From assembly GCF_963678635.1 (NCBI RefSeq), contig NC_087063.1, positions 76,035,617 to 76,099,616 on the forward strand: DNA of 64,000 nucleotides, given 5' to 3'. Position numbers and translations under genes: made by a program. Shown one piece after another: positions 40,201 through 55,200 of this stretch. Source of the DNA: Symsagittifera roscoffensis (lineage: Eukaryota; Xenacoelomorpha; Acoela; Convolutidae). Below the pieces are notes generated by a model. It saw only the letters and a program-made list of their open reading frames with translations, did no database searches and had not been told where the DNA came from. The first letter of the stretch is position 1. The number at the start of each line of letters is the position of its first letter.

Positions 40201-43200
40201 TTCTGGAGATGTTCACTGTTGGAGTCAGGTAAAGCACAAACTTGTTTAGAGTTTCACCAGTAAAAAAATGCGATGATTTTGCCGTCGTAAAATTCGTTTC
40301 AGATATTGTTTTACTTCCGAGAGTAAATGTCATGTAATCGGGAACTAAGCTTTTTCCACGTTACCGATTTTTCTTACATCTTTGGTAGAAATTGAGCTTG
40401 CTCTATTAGTGAACCTTTTTAACTTCCAATCACTGATTTTTCTTGTGCTGTAAGCTCTTTTCACTGTAATTGCATATATTGTTGATTTTCTCCTGGAATT
40501 TAAAATTTATTAACCCTGGCTGTTCTTATTTTCCTTTTTTCACTTGAATTCTTCATTCGGCTAGCATGGTTTCGGCTTATGCTATATCGACTCAGTAAAC
40601 CTATTTTGCGCTGCATGAAGAGCAGAAAATTGTTATTTTCAATTAATTCAGGTCGGCTGTGGTGGCTTTTTTAAGAGTCGACGAATATAATTAAGAATCT
40701 ACTATAGGTCGTGATGGTTTTTTTAATTTTTTTTTAGGAAAAGCCTTATAATTTGTTTAGGCTCAAATTTACTTTCTCTTGCGGTTTGAATTTTGATTTA
40801 TTTTTAAGTTAAAAAAGTTCACTTCCTTTGCTAAAAGGAGGGCAAATCCTTGATTGAACAGCAATCGTTTAAAGGTCACGGAAAACGTGATCGACTTCTA
40901 TTTTCGAGTTTTCAGAAAAAGTTACTTATTGATCCAGTTTTCTCAAATTGGGTTAATTTTTATTACACCTGCGATTTATCAAAAAATGTCAATCATAAAT
41001 TGTTCTAGAAACGCAAAAGACTTCAAGGCCATCTATTTTTTCTTTGAAAATCGAAAGTTTCAAAAAAAAATTTTTTTTTCTTCAAAAAAATAACTTTTTT
41101 TTTCTGCTCACTTGCGTTCATTGACTCTTTTCCAACTGTCTGTTGGCTGTGTTTGCTAGCTTGCAATGCTATGCTTTTTTTGTATGGCAAGTGATGCGAT
41201 GATCCGCTCCGCCTCTGTATTAATTGTTGATTATTAAGTTTTTATTAACCACAAAACTAAGTACTTCCGTTAATGTTAGTAGCTCCAATTCAAATCCAAT
41301 GTAGCCACCATTAAATATTCGAATTGTTTCAAGCTTTTACTTGTAATTTTCTTTGCAGCTTAGCCGTTGCTGCGATTCCCGAGGGTCTGCCAATCGTCGT
41401 CACAGTCACACTGGCTCTAGGCACAATGCGAATGGCCAATCGAAACGCAATCGTGAAGAAACTGCCAACTGTCGAATCACTAGGCTGTGTCAACGTCATC
41501 TGCTCCGACAAGACAGGAACCCTGACTATGAATGAAATGACAGTTACGACAATCTACACTTCGGACGGAGTCACAGCCGAAACGGAGGGCGTCGGCTACT
41601 CGCACGAAGGGGCTGTGTACGTGAATCAAGAGGCAATCAAGGACTCTAAGACGTACCCGTCCTTAACGAAACTCATTCAGGTATTTAAATTGGACTTTTT
41701 ATCATAATTTTGAACATGAAAGGATAAGTGACATAATAATAATTTTTATCATAATTTTGGCAACAGGGATAAGTGTTCTAAAAGCTTTGGCTCCCCAAGC
41801 ATGTATTAATTCTGGAAAATAATTATTATAAAGTATGTATTTCGAACGAAACGCTCAAACAAAGTTGGTTTTCTCAATGTTTATATGTGATTGTATGTGA
41901 ATTCTGTTTATGACCTAAATTAATGTACTTTCAATTAATTTTCTTGTTAAAAACTGTTGAAAATTTGTATCAATCTAAGGCTATACTCAAATGTAGTTTC
42001 TGATAAATCCATGTTCACCCCTCCCCCAAATCAATTTTGGGGGATATTGTACGGTTGATACATGGTTTCGCTTAGAAAAAGTTTTCAATTACAATTGTGT
42101 TGAAAGACTTTTTAGGAATATGTTACTTAGCAGTAACACTAAATTGCACCAAACCAAGCTTTAATGAAGGACCAATCTCTGTATTGTCTGAATTTATTCG
42201 TTTAGTGGGCGTTCAGTTTTCCAAAACAAGTGGTTTATCATCAGTCAGTGTGAATAGATTTTTTCTGTTTAGGCGTCGTGTCTGTGCAACGATGCGGACT
42301 TCAAAGATGGTGCTCTGCTGGGTACCCCTACTGAGGGGGCGATGCTGGCCTTAGGCAAGAAGTATGGACTGGGAGATCCCAGACTGCTGTTCCGACGCAC
42401 CTTCGAGTACCCCTTCAGTTCCGAGAACAAGTGGATGGCGGTCAAAGGAATATACGTCAACACAGTTAGTCAGAATGTTTACCCAAACTGAGACAAAGAT
42501 ATTTTTCGCGAGATTTTGAAGTGAAACTCTCGCGAAAAATTGAAAATTTTCGCGTCTTTGATTCGCTCGCCTTTGGAGGAAAAATGCAAAAAGGCTTTCA
42601 ATGAATTAATTCAATTGCGTCCGATTAATGTAGTTTCATGGAATTAATGTATAAAAAAACAAGTGTGGCAAGATTGTTTCTTCATCGCGCTAACCTTCCC
42701 TTCCTTATGATAACATTTTTATTCAAAAGATGTGAGGAGAGTGAAAAATCAATTTGTCAGTTTTCTGAGTCGAGAATGTTTCAGGAAGAGGAGATACTGT
42801 TCATGAAAGGAGCCTTAGAAAAGGTGCTCACACAATGCACGCACACACTGCAAGCTAACAACCCAGTGCCTATAACTAGTCATAACACCCAAGAGTACAT
42901 CCAGCAGTCCAAGGAACTGGGATCCAGGGGCCTGAGGGTAGTGGCTGTGGCTACTGGTACCGACCTGGGCAAGCTGACTCTGCTAGGTTTAGTGGGTATC
43001 CATGATCCTCCGAGACCTGGAGTTAAACAGGCAATAGATACGCTGAGATCATCTGGAGTCAGAGTGAAGATGTTGACGGGAGACGCGGAAGAAACGGCCA
43101 AATCTGTTGGTTAGTTTTGTTAACTGTTCCGACCATTGAAAATGGGGAGGAAATTTGTATTAGGATGTGTTTATTTTGTTTCTTTTATTGTGGATGAACT

Positions 43201-46200
43201 GAGATCAATCACTTATTGAATTCCTGCAGTTTTTTTGAATTTTTCAGGAAGTAAAATTTGTTCATTACATTAGCGAGCTTGCGAGCGTTAGTGTATTAGT
43301 ACGAACCTAACTCGCGAATAAAAATGTTCATTGAAAGTGTTCGTTTTGATGAAATTTTCACTGTAGCATTGGAGTTTGCATAGCATCTATTCTCTGCTTT
43401 ATTTATGGCTAGTGTTTGTCATTAATTAAGCGTTCGTGACCGAGAGGGCAGGGCGTGAGATCCCAATTCTCTAGGTCGCAGGTTTGAAGCACATACATAG
43501 CAAAGATTTACTAATTCGAGGCTTAATTCTATCTTTTCGTGATTCACTTCATATAGCTGCGTTTTTGTCGTGTTCTCGCTAGTGTTTGCAAAGCGAAGCT
43601 TCACTTCTGTGTAACTATTCGGAATAGTGTATTTTATTGACAGTCGATGAACATAAATGAAGACTTATAAAGGTCTTGATGTTTTTTTAAAGAAAAGGCC
43701 TGAAGTTAGTTCACGCTCAAATTTGATTTTTGCGGTGTTAGTTTTGAATTCTTTTAAAGTTCAGTTCATTTCCCTTATAGATGGAAGGCAAACTCAACTT
43801 TCGAGCAGCACAAGTGTAAAGGTCACAAAAACGTGATCGGATTCTAATTTCGAAAGTGAGTTTTTTTTTCAGATTTCCCAGCAGAATAAAACTTTACCAT
43901 TTGATCCAGTTTTCTCAAATTGAGTTATTTTTTATCAAAAAAGTTTCAACCATAAATTTTTTCTGAAATTCAAAGAGCAAAAATTATATTTTTCACTTTG
44001 AAATTAGAAAGTTGAAGTTTTTCCAAAAAAAATGGCTGTTGTTAAGTAATAAGTTGAGTTTGAGTTTTCATTTTGAAATGGTCTGTTAAGTTATGAATGA
44101 CTCAATTTCAAAAGTGAATTTTTTTTATTTAGGTTTCCCATCGTAATATAATTTAAAAAACAAAATCCAGATTTCTCAAATTGGGTTAATTTATCAAAAA
44201 AATGTCAGTTCTAAATTGTTCTTGAAAGGTAGAGCTCGTTTATTCGTTTATCAAGGCTGTGCCCTGAATGTTCCGACTGGACTTTAAGGTAAATTAAACA
44301 ATTTTGGCTGAAGAGTTGAAGAAATAATCGAAAAGGGGGCTTTTTAATTTTTTTTCGTATTATCCCCCCCCCCCACACACACACACACTGAAATACAAGG
44401 GGTGTGTTTAGCGTCTCGTATTGTTTTTATAGGACTAAATTGCTGGCCTCAATTCAATTTAGAACGCTTTAATTCGCTGCTTACACGTGTTTTAAGAACG
44501 CAGTATATTACGCGTTAATTATCGCATATTTACAATTTCAAACCTCCGCAATTTTGCGAAAAATGATCGCATGTAAAATATATATATATTTTTTTTAATT
44601 CAGGGGAACAAACACGCATAGTTTAAAATTGGCTGAATAAAAAAACCAGCTCGAGCGTAAATAATCCCAATATTGTCGGCTATGTTTTTTGATTTTTTGA
44701 TATATTTGTAGATTGTTAAATGTCAAATTTACCTCTTGATCAGTTTTTTTCAAATTGGTGAAATTAATGAAAATACATGTCAAATTTTAATTGATCTAGA
44801 AATTCGAAGAGATTTAAGGCCAGCTGTTTTTTTTTCTTTGAAATTCGAAAGAAGTGATTTTTTTTTTCAAAACATCAGTATTTTTTTCTGCTTAATTAAG
44901 TTCATTGACTCTTTTCCATTTTTTGGTTCGAGTTCTTTGTTTTTTTTCGTTAAATTATAGGTTTGAAAGGTGTCTTTGATTTATGGTGTTTTTTTCAGGT
45001 TCGAGTTTGGTTCATTTTGTAAATAGTGGGAATATCACGCGCTCCGATTCCGTGCAAAGGGCATCAAATATGGAATTTGACATTTAGATTCAAAATTTAA
45101 TTTATTACTTTAATTTGCAGAAAAAAGTTGATTGCATTTTTTCCTTGATCAGTCAGCAATTGATTGAGTTTTCTTTCAGTGGCCAATTTGTTTTTTTTTC
45201 CGCAGCTTGACTTTTGATCTTTTTCTAAGTTCCGAAAAGGAAGGCAAATTACACTCTCAAGTAGCAAAAAAGCTCATGGCGCGGAAAAATGTGATTAGCG
45301 GATGTGAAAATTAAAATCCATTTTTGTTACTTAAATTCTATCACATTTTAATTTTCCTATGTACAAGAAGAAGAAATCATTCTCTCGTATTGTTAGTTTT
45401 ATCAATAAAAGCATCGGTCTCAATCATAAAAGGTTTTTGAAGTTGAAAGAGCTTTAAGATGATATAAAGATTTGTTGGAAAGTGGAGCAATTTTCAAAAA
45501 AAAATCTTTTTTTATCCGCTTCGTTGAGTGCAATGCATAAATCCTTTTCCAATTGTCTCATGGCTGACTATGTTTTTGACTTCAGACAATATGGTTAGTT
45601 TTTCGATTTGATGAGTTTATTTACCTCTTCACGGTTGCTGATGAGCCAATTGCTGAAATTAGATAGATCAAATTAGGCGTTAATCGAATTAACTTATTTG
45701 TTTTGTAGCCTCAACTTTGGGGATTTTGGGCGGCATCGGCAAGTGTATGTCTGGAGACGAAGTGGAGCGGCTGAGCAGTAAGGAGCTGGGCGAAATCATA
45801 GACAACGTTGCGGTGTTCTACCGGGTGAATCCGAGGCACAAGCTGAAGATAGTGGAGGCACTGCAGGGTCTGGACTACATGGTCGGCATGACAGGGGACG
45901 GGGTGAATGACGCCGTGGCACTCAAACAGGCCGATATTGGGATCTCAATGGGCAAGACTGGTACTGACGTGTCAAAGGAGGCAGCGGATATGATTCTTGT
46001 GGACGATGACTTCTCCACTATTTTGTAAGTTGAAAGGTGTCTTATATATCTGTTCGGAATATGTTTCCTGTTCGCAAAATTTGTGTCCTAAAAATTTCTC
46101 AACTATTGTACATCAATCTTCGAGTTTTTGTGCAATGAGTGGTCCTCTGAACTTGGCAATTGCTTCCGAAATAAAGAGAAAAAAATTCAGAAGTTTTTGG

Positions 46201-49200
46201 TTAAATTCTTTTTAACCCACTCGTATTGCTGAAGGGGGATTAATTGCTAGGTACATAATTCGCAAATGCTGAACCGTTGTATTAGCCCATTTGAGAGGTG
46301 GGCAGATTTTTTTAATGTGATAGGAGGCGGTTTTGTTCTACGCTTAATGAGACACCTGGAAACGGGTCGTGCTGGCTTAATGATGTTCTCCCATGCAATT
46401 CCAAGTTGTATTTGTAAATTTTTTTATAAATAACTCAGAAATATCGTTTGGAAACAATTTTTTTTATTAGTAAAGAAGTCCATTGGTCAGACATAAACTT
46501 GAATCAGGAGTTTCTTTTCCGTTCCTGTGGCATAAACTCGGATGTTTAAGGAGTGCAGTTGAAGAGGGAAAGGGAATCTTCTACAACATCAAGAACTTCG
46601 TTCGCTTCCAACTCAGCACGTAAGACAACTAGAACAACGAACTATTCTGTATTACCTTCTATACCTTCTAAGAATTATCAATTTGATGCCTGTATTGCGA
46701 ATGTAAGTTACAATTGGGATTTCTTTTAGAATTGAGAGTAACTTTTTTTAGAAGCATCGCTGCCCTGACTCTGATCGCTACCTCGACTATCCTGCAGATA
46801 CCCAATCCTCTGAACGCAATGCAGATTCTCTGGATCAACATCATAATGGATGGACCTCCTGCACAAAGGTAAGAAATCAAAAATTTCTAATTTTAATTAC
46901 ACACGCAAAGGCATGAGTTAGAATATCAGTTCACTTTTTTTCCAAACAAAGTGGTTCAATTTTGCGTTGAATGTCCTACGGGTGCGGTTAACCTGCAATA
47001 TCAAATCGGATAACACTTTTTTCAGATTAAAGCTTAGAGTAATGCAATCACTGAATAGTTTGATATCCTGATTTATAACAAATTCAAATTCAGCTCTTTT
47101 CTGAACATTTGGCCCTGTGGACGATGGGTAAGAAGCGCGGCACAAATGCCCAATTGGGTCACAGTTGGAGAGGTCCCAGTGTCTTCGGTCTTGAAAAACC
47201 ATTTCGATTTTTTGCAACTGAAAAATCTTTTATATAATTGTGAATTTTTTCGATGTATTCCCTAATGGATAATAATAGAGTTCCCTAAAATCTTGCTCTT
47301 TTTTTCTCAAACTTTTTTTTGTGAAAACTTTTTTCGTGACTAATTAGAGAATTAAGTGAAGGAGAAAAACTTCACAAAAAAGTTGTATAAAAAATAGAAT
47401 TATCTAAAAAAATCTCAGTTATCTACACCATTAAGGAATACATCGAAAGATTTTTCATTTCCAGAACGGATTTTTCAATTGCAAGAAAAAGCGAAAAGAT
47501 TTCAAGGCGGATGACACTGGCCTTCGTATTTTTTTCACTTAAGTCTCCTCTTATTAACTAGAAAGTAATTAATAGATTCGTTCATTTTGACACTTGCGCA
47601 ACCAAATCTTGATGATCTTGTGTTCGCAAAAAAAATCCGGTTTTCACAAATGATTCCTTTGCATATTTACACTTGCGAAGCAACGTGTTATATAACGAAC
47701 TTTCTTTTTTTCCAACCTAATTGACAAATATTGTTGCGACTTAAAGCAACAATATTTGCTGCATCGAATTAGCAATACAAAATGATTAGCAATTTGTTGC
47801 ACCTTTACAGCTTTTTGATAACATGAGCTTTGACATTCGAATCGTTATAAGTGAAATGCATAGCTTATACTTAATGTGGCTTTATGATTTGCGATTTATT
47901 ACATGCAAAATTGTATCTTTTTGTATTTGGTGCTACTTTTGCTGCATCGAATTGGCATTTTATTAGCATGTATAGCTACGTAATTGGTGGCTAGTTTTTG
48001 GGGATTTTAAGCATCCATGGCTGAATGGTTAGTGCGTGAGACTCGAATTGGCTAGATCGCAGATTTTTGCTAATTGGAGTTTTTGCTAAGCCTCGAGTTT
48101 TTTTTCAAATTCGAGGCTTATTTCTACTTTTTCTTGTCTCTTGATAGAGCTGCTTTTTGGTCGTGTTCTCGCAAGTGTTTGCGAAGCACAGCTTCGACTC
48201 TGTGTTTGAGTTTGTCAAATGGGCTTTCATCAATCATAAGTGGAATCAAAAGTGTGTTAGAGAATGGCTGGATTGGGCCTACTCTTAAAACACATTTACT
48301 ATTTGAAAAAATGTGAAAATAGTCGCAGTTTTTTTACTGTCATTTTCTACACCCGAATACTGGAATATACTTTTGTATCGCAAGGTGTGCCAAGCTCTGT
48401 ATGTATCCGTATTTAGTGGCAAATATTTTATCCGCTTTATAAAGCTCTGACTTTTGCTTGTTATTCTATATGGAATGATGTTTTTACTATGTAAGGCAGC
48501 AAGGTCTGATGAAGCGGTGACGGGACCAGATAGTCATAAGAAGGAGATCCATAAGTCGAATCCCGTAGGCAGCCTTTTTATAAATGATTTATTGATGTCC
48601 GCCGAAATACTCTTGTTTAAGGCTCGTTTTTTGGCTTTTGTGCAGCTTTTTCTGTATCTAATATATGTTCAAAAGGAGACTTTTTCTACTTTAACGTCAA
48701 AAAATAGCCATTTTTGATAAACTCGTGCTTTTTTCCAAGGATTGATGAAATTATCGCCTGCCTAAATATAGGCGGGAAATAGAAACTTGGTTATTGTTCC
48801 GACCATGTCACTGAAACTGTCTGGAAGGAACTCTGAAGAAGGGCCCTTTTTCTAGCAAATTTTGACTACCTCACAGAAAGCTCGAAGTGTGTAACAAGTT
48901 CTATTGGTCGTGGTTTAAAAAAGTTGTCTCAGAGTCAAGAGAAGCTAAACGAAATTTCACGAGATGCTGACCTCCTCCCAAAGTTAATTCTATTACAGTT
49001 ATAAACATTAAGATTGTTGAACGTAGTTCAGACTCTTATGTAAGTCGTGAATATTTTTTTTGTTTTCATTTTTCAGGAAAATTCTTACAATTTGTTCAAG
49101 CTCAAAATTACTTTTTCGCGATTTGACTTTTGATATCTTTGAAGCGGCTTGAAGTTCAATTCATTTCCTTTGTTAAAAGCAAGAAAAACACTAATATCAA

Positions 49201-52200
49201 ACAGCTTAAGTGTAAAGATCATTAAATTTAATTTGCGGATTTCCTAGCTAAAAAAGTGTCAATAAAAATTGCTCTAGAAATTCAAAGAGCTCTAAGACCA
49301 TCTATTTCTTCGAAATTCGAAAATTGAGATTTTTCCCAAAAAACAAGGCAGCGTTTTTTTTTTTGTTTACTTAAGTTCATTGACTCAATTCCAATTGTCT
49401 GTTGGGTATTTTTAAAACTATATTTACCGCTTTTTTTGCTTTTTTCACTTTCTCGTAGGTCTCGAAAAATGTGAATGACCTAGTTTTTGCACCAACGAGC
49501 TTTTGAGAGTAGTGTAATATTACGAACCTTCGAACCTTCTTTTTTCCAACTTAACTTAAAAGTGCTTATTTGGTGGAACTTTTGCTGTAATCACGATCTG
49601 TAGCTTTGGAAATTTCATAGCATCTGTTCTCTGCTTTATTTGTGGCTAGTGTTTGTGATTTTTAAGCGTCCGTTGCTGAGTGGTTAGTTCATGAGCAGGG
49701 AGCGGATAATAGTTTTAGCAACTAAAAACAACTATTTCCAACTTTTCTGTTGTTTTTCCCTATAACTATCTATTTTCCAATAAACTTCACAATAGCAACT
49801 TTTTCGGAAGTTTTCTTTGTTTGAAGCTCATATTAACGGATTCAACGAACACAGATGCGCTCATAATCTCTAGATCGCGGCATCGAAACCGATACGTAGC
49901 CGCATTTTTTTTTAATTTCAAGGTTTATTTATACTTTCTTATTTCACTCTTTATATAGCTGCTTCTTAGTCGTATTCTCGTTAGTGCTTGCGAAGAGCAG
50001 CTTCGCCTCTGTGAAAAAATGGAGCTTTAATTTCCTGATTTTCAGTGGAAAAAAATTCAACCAATCTTTTTCGCGTTCTTTGTTCTTTTCAACTCATGTC
50101 CTTTTATTTATGCTTATTCGGTAATTATAATGACGAAGTTGTGTTGTGTAGTCTGGGCGTGGAGCCGGTGGATACTGACGTGATCAAGTGTCCCCCTCGA
50201 AGGGTGCAGGACCCCATCATCACCCGACACCTCATCACCAACGTCCTCATCTCCGCACTCATAATTGTAGTTGGCACTCTCTACGTATTCATGCGTGAGG
50301 TTCGTGGAAGGGTTCTGTCCTGTTTTACCGTCCCTCCCCGTGTCGTAGTTTTGGCTGTATAAAAACACATGTAGAGGTAGTTTTCTCAAATTGGGTTCTT
50401 TAAATTCAAGAGCTCAAAGCGTATCTTTTTCATGGAAATACTGGGATTTAATTACTCAGAACACTAAGCACTTCTAAACAATGGACTGTTTAAATTCGGT
50501 AACTTTTTGTAAACTTGAAAAATGGTGATTTGTAAATGTTCGATATGTTTGTGTGGCGTTTAGATGAGTGACAATGAGATGACCCCTCGTGACACTACTA
50601 TGACCTTCACCTGCTTTGTATTCTTCGACATGTTCAACGCACTCAGTTGTCGCTCACAGGTCAGGAATGAAGACAAATAGTATCTTGGAGCTGACTCTTT
50701 TTTATCTAGTTAACTCAACATTTTGACTCATTTTTTGGGTACTTTCTTCCTCCTCAAATTTAGTACAAGTTGTCACCGATGGGGTTGTCAGCCAGAAATG
50801 GTTGTGAAATTGTACCAAATGGTTGTTGTGAAATTGGGAAAATCGGGAAGCCAGAATTTACAGGGAATGGATACCCCCCCCCCCCCGGTACGCAACTAAT
50901 TATGGCTTTATTGAATTGTTGAAACAAATTGTAGCATTATGTTATTCTTTGGCGCGATCGCTGAAAATGGTAGTTTCTTTTTTTTTTACTGAAACTTCTA
51001 TACTGGAAATTTTGAAATATATATTCGGATTATCGACGATAGATATCAGTTCACTCATTTCCGCTGTGTGTTTCAGACGAAATCGATTTTCCAGATAGGC
51101 TTTTTCAACAACAAGCCCTTCCTGCTGGCAGTGGGTTTGTCTCTAGCGGGACAGTTTGCAGTCATCTACTTCCCACCTGCCCAGAGAATCTTCCAGACGG
51201 AGGCACTCTATTTCTCAGGTACACAGATGCTCACAGAATCAATACTTATGTTACGCTAAGATGATCATCTTCGAACTGTTCAGCATCACACAAGCGAAGC
51301 GAAATGTTATTTTATGAACCAATATTAAAACGTGGCAAAAACATGCAACCAAAATTTACTTGAGTAAGCTTGTTTGTTTAAGTGAGCTGATTGCCTTGCA
51401 TCCTGTCAATAATATGGACAAATGCTCGTATATCAAGGTAAAGCCCCGAGGCTTCCAACTGCCCTTTAACTGCTCTGGAATAGTTAAGTGTTTGGAAAAT
51501 GAAATATTGACAAACTATGAATTTTGGGCTGAAAATATCAATAATTAAGTGTTTAAACTTGCGAGAGCAAGTGTCTTGTAACCGGGAACTACGAGTTCTG
51601 GACGAGGTTGAGTCTCTCTTTCTCTTCTCTTCGAGTCCTGGACGGGGTTCGAGTCCTGGCCGGATGTGTTTTTAATTAGTAAGACTCGATGAACGTAGTT
51701 TAGACTTATATTGGTCGCGATGATTTTTTCATTTTTTTTCAGGAAAGTCTTAAAGTTTGTTCAGGCTCTAATTCACTTTCTCACAGTTTGATTTTTGATT
51801 TCTTTTTAAATTTGTTCATTTCCTTTATTAAAAGGAAGGCAAACTTGACTTTCGAACAGCGAAATTGTGAAGGTCATGAAAAACGTGATCGACTTAAGTT
51901 TCGAAAGTGGAATTTAATTTTCAAATTTCCCAGCGAAATAAAAAATTTTTTACCATTTTGATCCAGTTTTCTCAAATTTGGTCAATTTTATTTAAAAAGT
52001 GCAGTCATAAATTGTTCTGGAAATTCAATGAGCTTTAAGGGTATCTGTTTTTTTTTGAATTTCGAAATTTGAATACAAGTAGTTTTTTTCTGGTTATTAT
52101 GTTGCAACTTAAAAACTCCAATAAAAAAAATTCAATCAAAATTGAATTGTCGGACTTTCGTTTGTCTGCTCAAGTGCTTTCGGCTAAGTTGGCACATAAT

Positions 52201-55200
52201 GGTTTTTTCGTGTGCTGTAAGCAATTTGCTTAGCAGGTGCAAGTGTTTTTCATTCTATTTTCAGGGGGCGAGTTGATTTTTTTTTCGGTTCAGTTGGTGT
52301 CTGGTCAAAGCTTGGCGGCTTAGTTGCCACATCACTAATTTTTCTTGTGCTTTAAGCAACATTCATTGTAGTTGCAGGTACAATTGTTGTTCATTCTAGT
52401 TTAAGGGGGACTTCAAAGATTTTTGAAAATTTCAAAAAATCACATATTTTGGTTCAACTGGTGGCTGCTCAAAGATTGTCGACTTATGTTCCATACCACT
52501 GGTTTTATTTTTCTTGTGATAAAAGCAATTTTCAATGTAGTTGCAAGTGGTGCTCATTGTAGTTTCAGGTGGGACTTTAAACTTTTTTTATTATAAATCC
52601 ATTTTTTTCGACTCAACTTGTGTCTGCTTATTTTGTTATGTTGCTTTTTTAATATTCAAATGTCTGGCATGTTAGCCTAGAAAAAACTTCTATTGAGACA
52701 CATAAAAATACCACTACCAAAACCTAGTTAGTTTTCCACTTTTTCTCATTTTTTTTCGATTGTAATGTTCTTAATTTCGTGTTGTATCGCAAGTGGTGCG
52801 AAGCTCCATTTCGCCTCTTTGTAAAATTTGAGTTATACATGGAATTAATAAGGCCAATTAGCTTGCCTCAACTCATTTTTGATTGATTTTGAAGGGCGGG
52901 ATAATTCGACACGCATAAATAAATCGCGTTACATTTCAGGCATCAAATTATTAAACGAGCAGTTCAGATAGACTCGTTTCAGGGCGTCATAGAGGTAGGT
53001 TAGTATAGCAGTGTAGTGTGCGCGTCCTCTCTGGGTAAACGAAGCTCCAGGGATCGATCCGTCTTGCTCAACAATTGTTCTTTTGGAAAGTAGAACGAGT
53101 AAAAAATCACCACAAGAATCTATAATCCTCTTTATCTTGGAACGTGGGAACAATAATAAGGTTCTTACTGTCCTTAAAGTATCTGCATTTTTGAAATCAT
53201 AATTTTTGTTTTTGTATATTTTGTTGAATCCTATCCCCAAACACAATGCCACGTAGATGAAATTAATAGTTTTCTTATCCAGAAAAGTTAATCAAAACAG
53301 CTAATATCCCTGAAATCATTTGGAAAGGTTTGTGTCGCCGCACAGGTTACGCGTTAAAATAGAAAACTGGCAGAAAGCGCCCATTTATTCGAAATTGGCA
53401 TTATCAAACCTCCATAACTTGATGATGATGATCCCAGGTGAAATATCTTTTCATGTTTGAGCTAAGGACAATATATCTAAGGAGCTAAGGACAATATCAA
53501 TATCTTTCAGATGGCATAGAAAAACAGTTAATTACAAAATCAAACTTGTTCTCAATAAAAAACCACGTCAAGCATAAATAGTCTGCCTTTTTCTTCGGCA
53601 GCTGTTACAATAATTGTTCAAGTCGCCTTGTCATTAAGATGAAGTTGAAACCGCAGACCTGAATTTGTGCCTATCAACGAAGGGAATATCATGTGGTTCT
53701 GTACACAAGAGACACTTAATCATCGTGTTTTAATGAGGGATTTTTTTCCAACCACGAGCGCATTCAGTGTTCAGTTTCTGTGTACAGTTTAGTTTCAGTG
53801 TAAGATTTTAGATAGCATGACCTATATATGACAAATTTTAGTGCATTCATTGCTGTTGATGGTTAATTTACAGGATAACATATGGAGCGTTAGCTTAAGG
53901 ATATTTCTCATAATCAGCAGCGTTTAGGTTAGAATCCCTTAGTCTCCCAATTTTTCTTTACTATGGCTTTTTTCTTGCAAAAAGTGTTTTTACACTTGTG
54001 AGAGCTAGTGTCTTTTAAGCAGGAACTAAACTTTTTTCCTTTCGAGAAAAATTGAATTGGATTTTTTTGTCTGCCTATCTTTTGTCGGCTCAGTTGTCTA
54101 ATTCAGAGATTTTCTTGTGCCGTCAGCAATTTGCTTGTGCCGTAGATGCAAGTGTTTTTGATTTACTGCAATTTGTAAAATTAATAGCCCTGAAGTTGAA
54201 TATTTTCCTTATTTCTTCGCTTAAAAGCTTTATTCGGCTATTGTTTCATCATCTGTGTCACCTTGTGTTAAGGGCACTTCAAAAGCAAAAACGGATTGAT
54301 TTTTTCTGAAAAGTCAGGTGGTAAGTGTTTTTTTTGTGTTTTTTTGTTCTTTAATTTTTTTTGTGACTACAAGTTCTTATAGCATTTTCGCTTTCGGCTC
54401 AATGGGCTTTAGCCCCCATTTTGTGAGCTTAGTGGCGGCTCGGTAAATGCTAAAAGTTTATTTAAAACTGTTTTTCTGAAATTATTTTCATTTTTTCAAT
54501 ATTTTTCGATTTTGTCATTTCCCTCTCTTTTTCTATTTGCCAGCTTGCAATGCTGCGCTTGTGTTGTATCACAAGTGATGCGAAGCTCCGCCTCGCCTCT
54601 TTAACAAGTTTTTAGAGGTCAAGAAGAAATAAAAATAATGTAGTTCTTTGAAACTCGAAAAGGTAAGAAAACCAGACGTCCTTTTGCCATTTCTGTTAGC
54701 TATAGTTTAAACAAGGTGAGTTATGGCCGCTTACTTACGGCACATCCAATCCTAGCTATTCAAATCAAAAGAATATCCAGTTTTTTTAAAAAAAATTTTT
54801 CTTGGATCAATCATGTATGAAAGTCTGAGTTGATAAGCTGTCTTTCATGCGGAGTAGTCAATTGTGTTTCTTGCGAGGCCGAAGGTCTTTGAATCCAAAC
54901 ACGGAGTCTTCGAATTACGAGTCACAAAAAAACCTTCCATAGCTTAATTTTAAGAGCCAATGAACGCAGCGAAGACTCTTCTATGGGTCTCGATGATTTA
55001 ATTTTTCAAATTTTATTCAGAAAGATTGTTCACGCTCAAAAATTCGAGTTTTTGCGGTTTGAATTTTGACTTTTTTATATTCAGTTTTATATTCAGTTTG
55101 ATTTTTTATATTGCACGTCCTTTGTTTTAAGGAAGGCAATTTACCAGGGTTACCACTTGGTCAGATTTTTCTGACCAGTCAGAAATGGTCAGATTTGGTC

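Larger units (their letters stand above)
51548..52822 (+). repeat. family C repeat with nested family A and expanded internal units
   Basis: The head ACTTGCGAGAGCAAGTGTCT (inverted ACTTGC/GCAAGT) begins at about 51,557. A box-B-like GGTTCGAGTCC lies near 51,646. A family A copy follows at 51,681-52,090, then three degenerate 155-bp units and the tail ATCGCAAGTGGTGCGAAGC with TTCGCCTCTTTG near 52,785-52,822. Confidence 0.55.

Noticed and set aside
33400-50015. Family S as a canonical Helitron
   Set aside because: A 3' hairpin is present, but the end is CTCTGTG rather than CTRR, no TC 5' end could be fixed, and the internal tRNA-like promoter points to a SINE.
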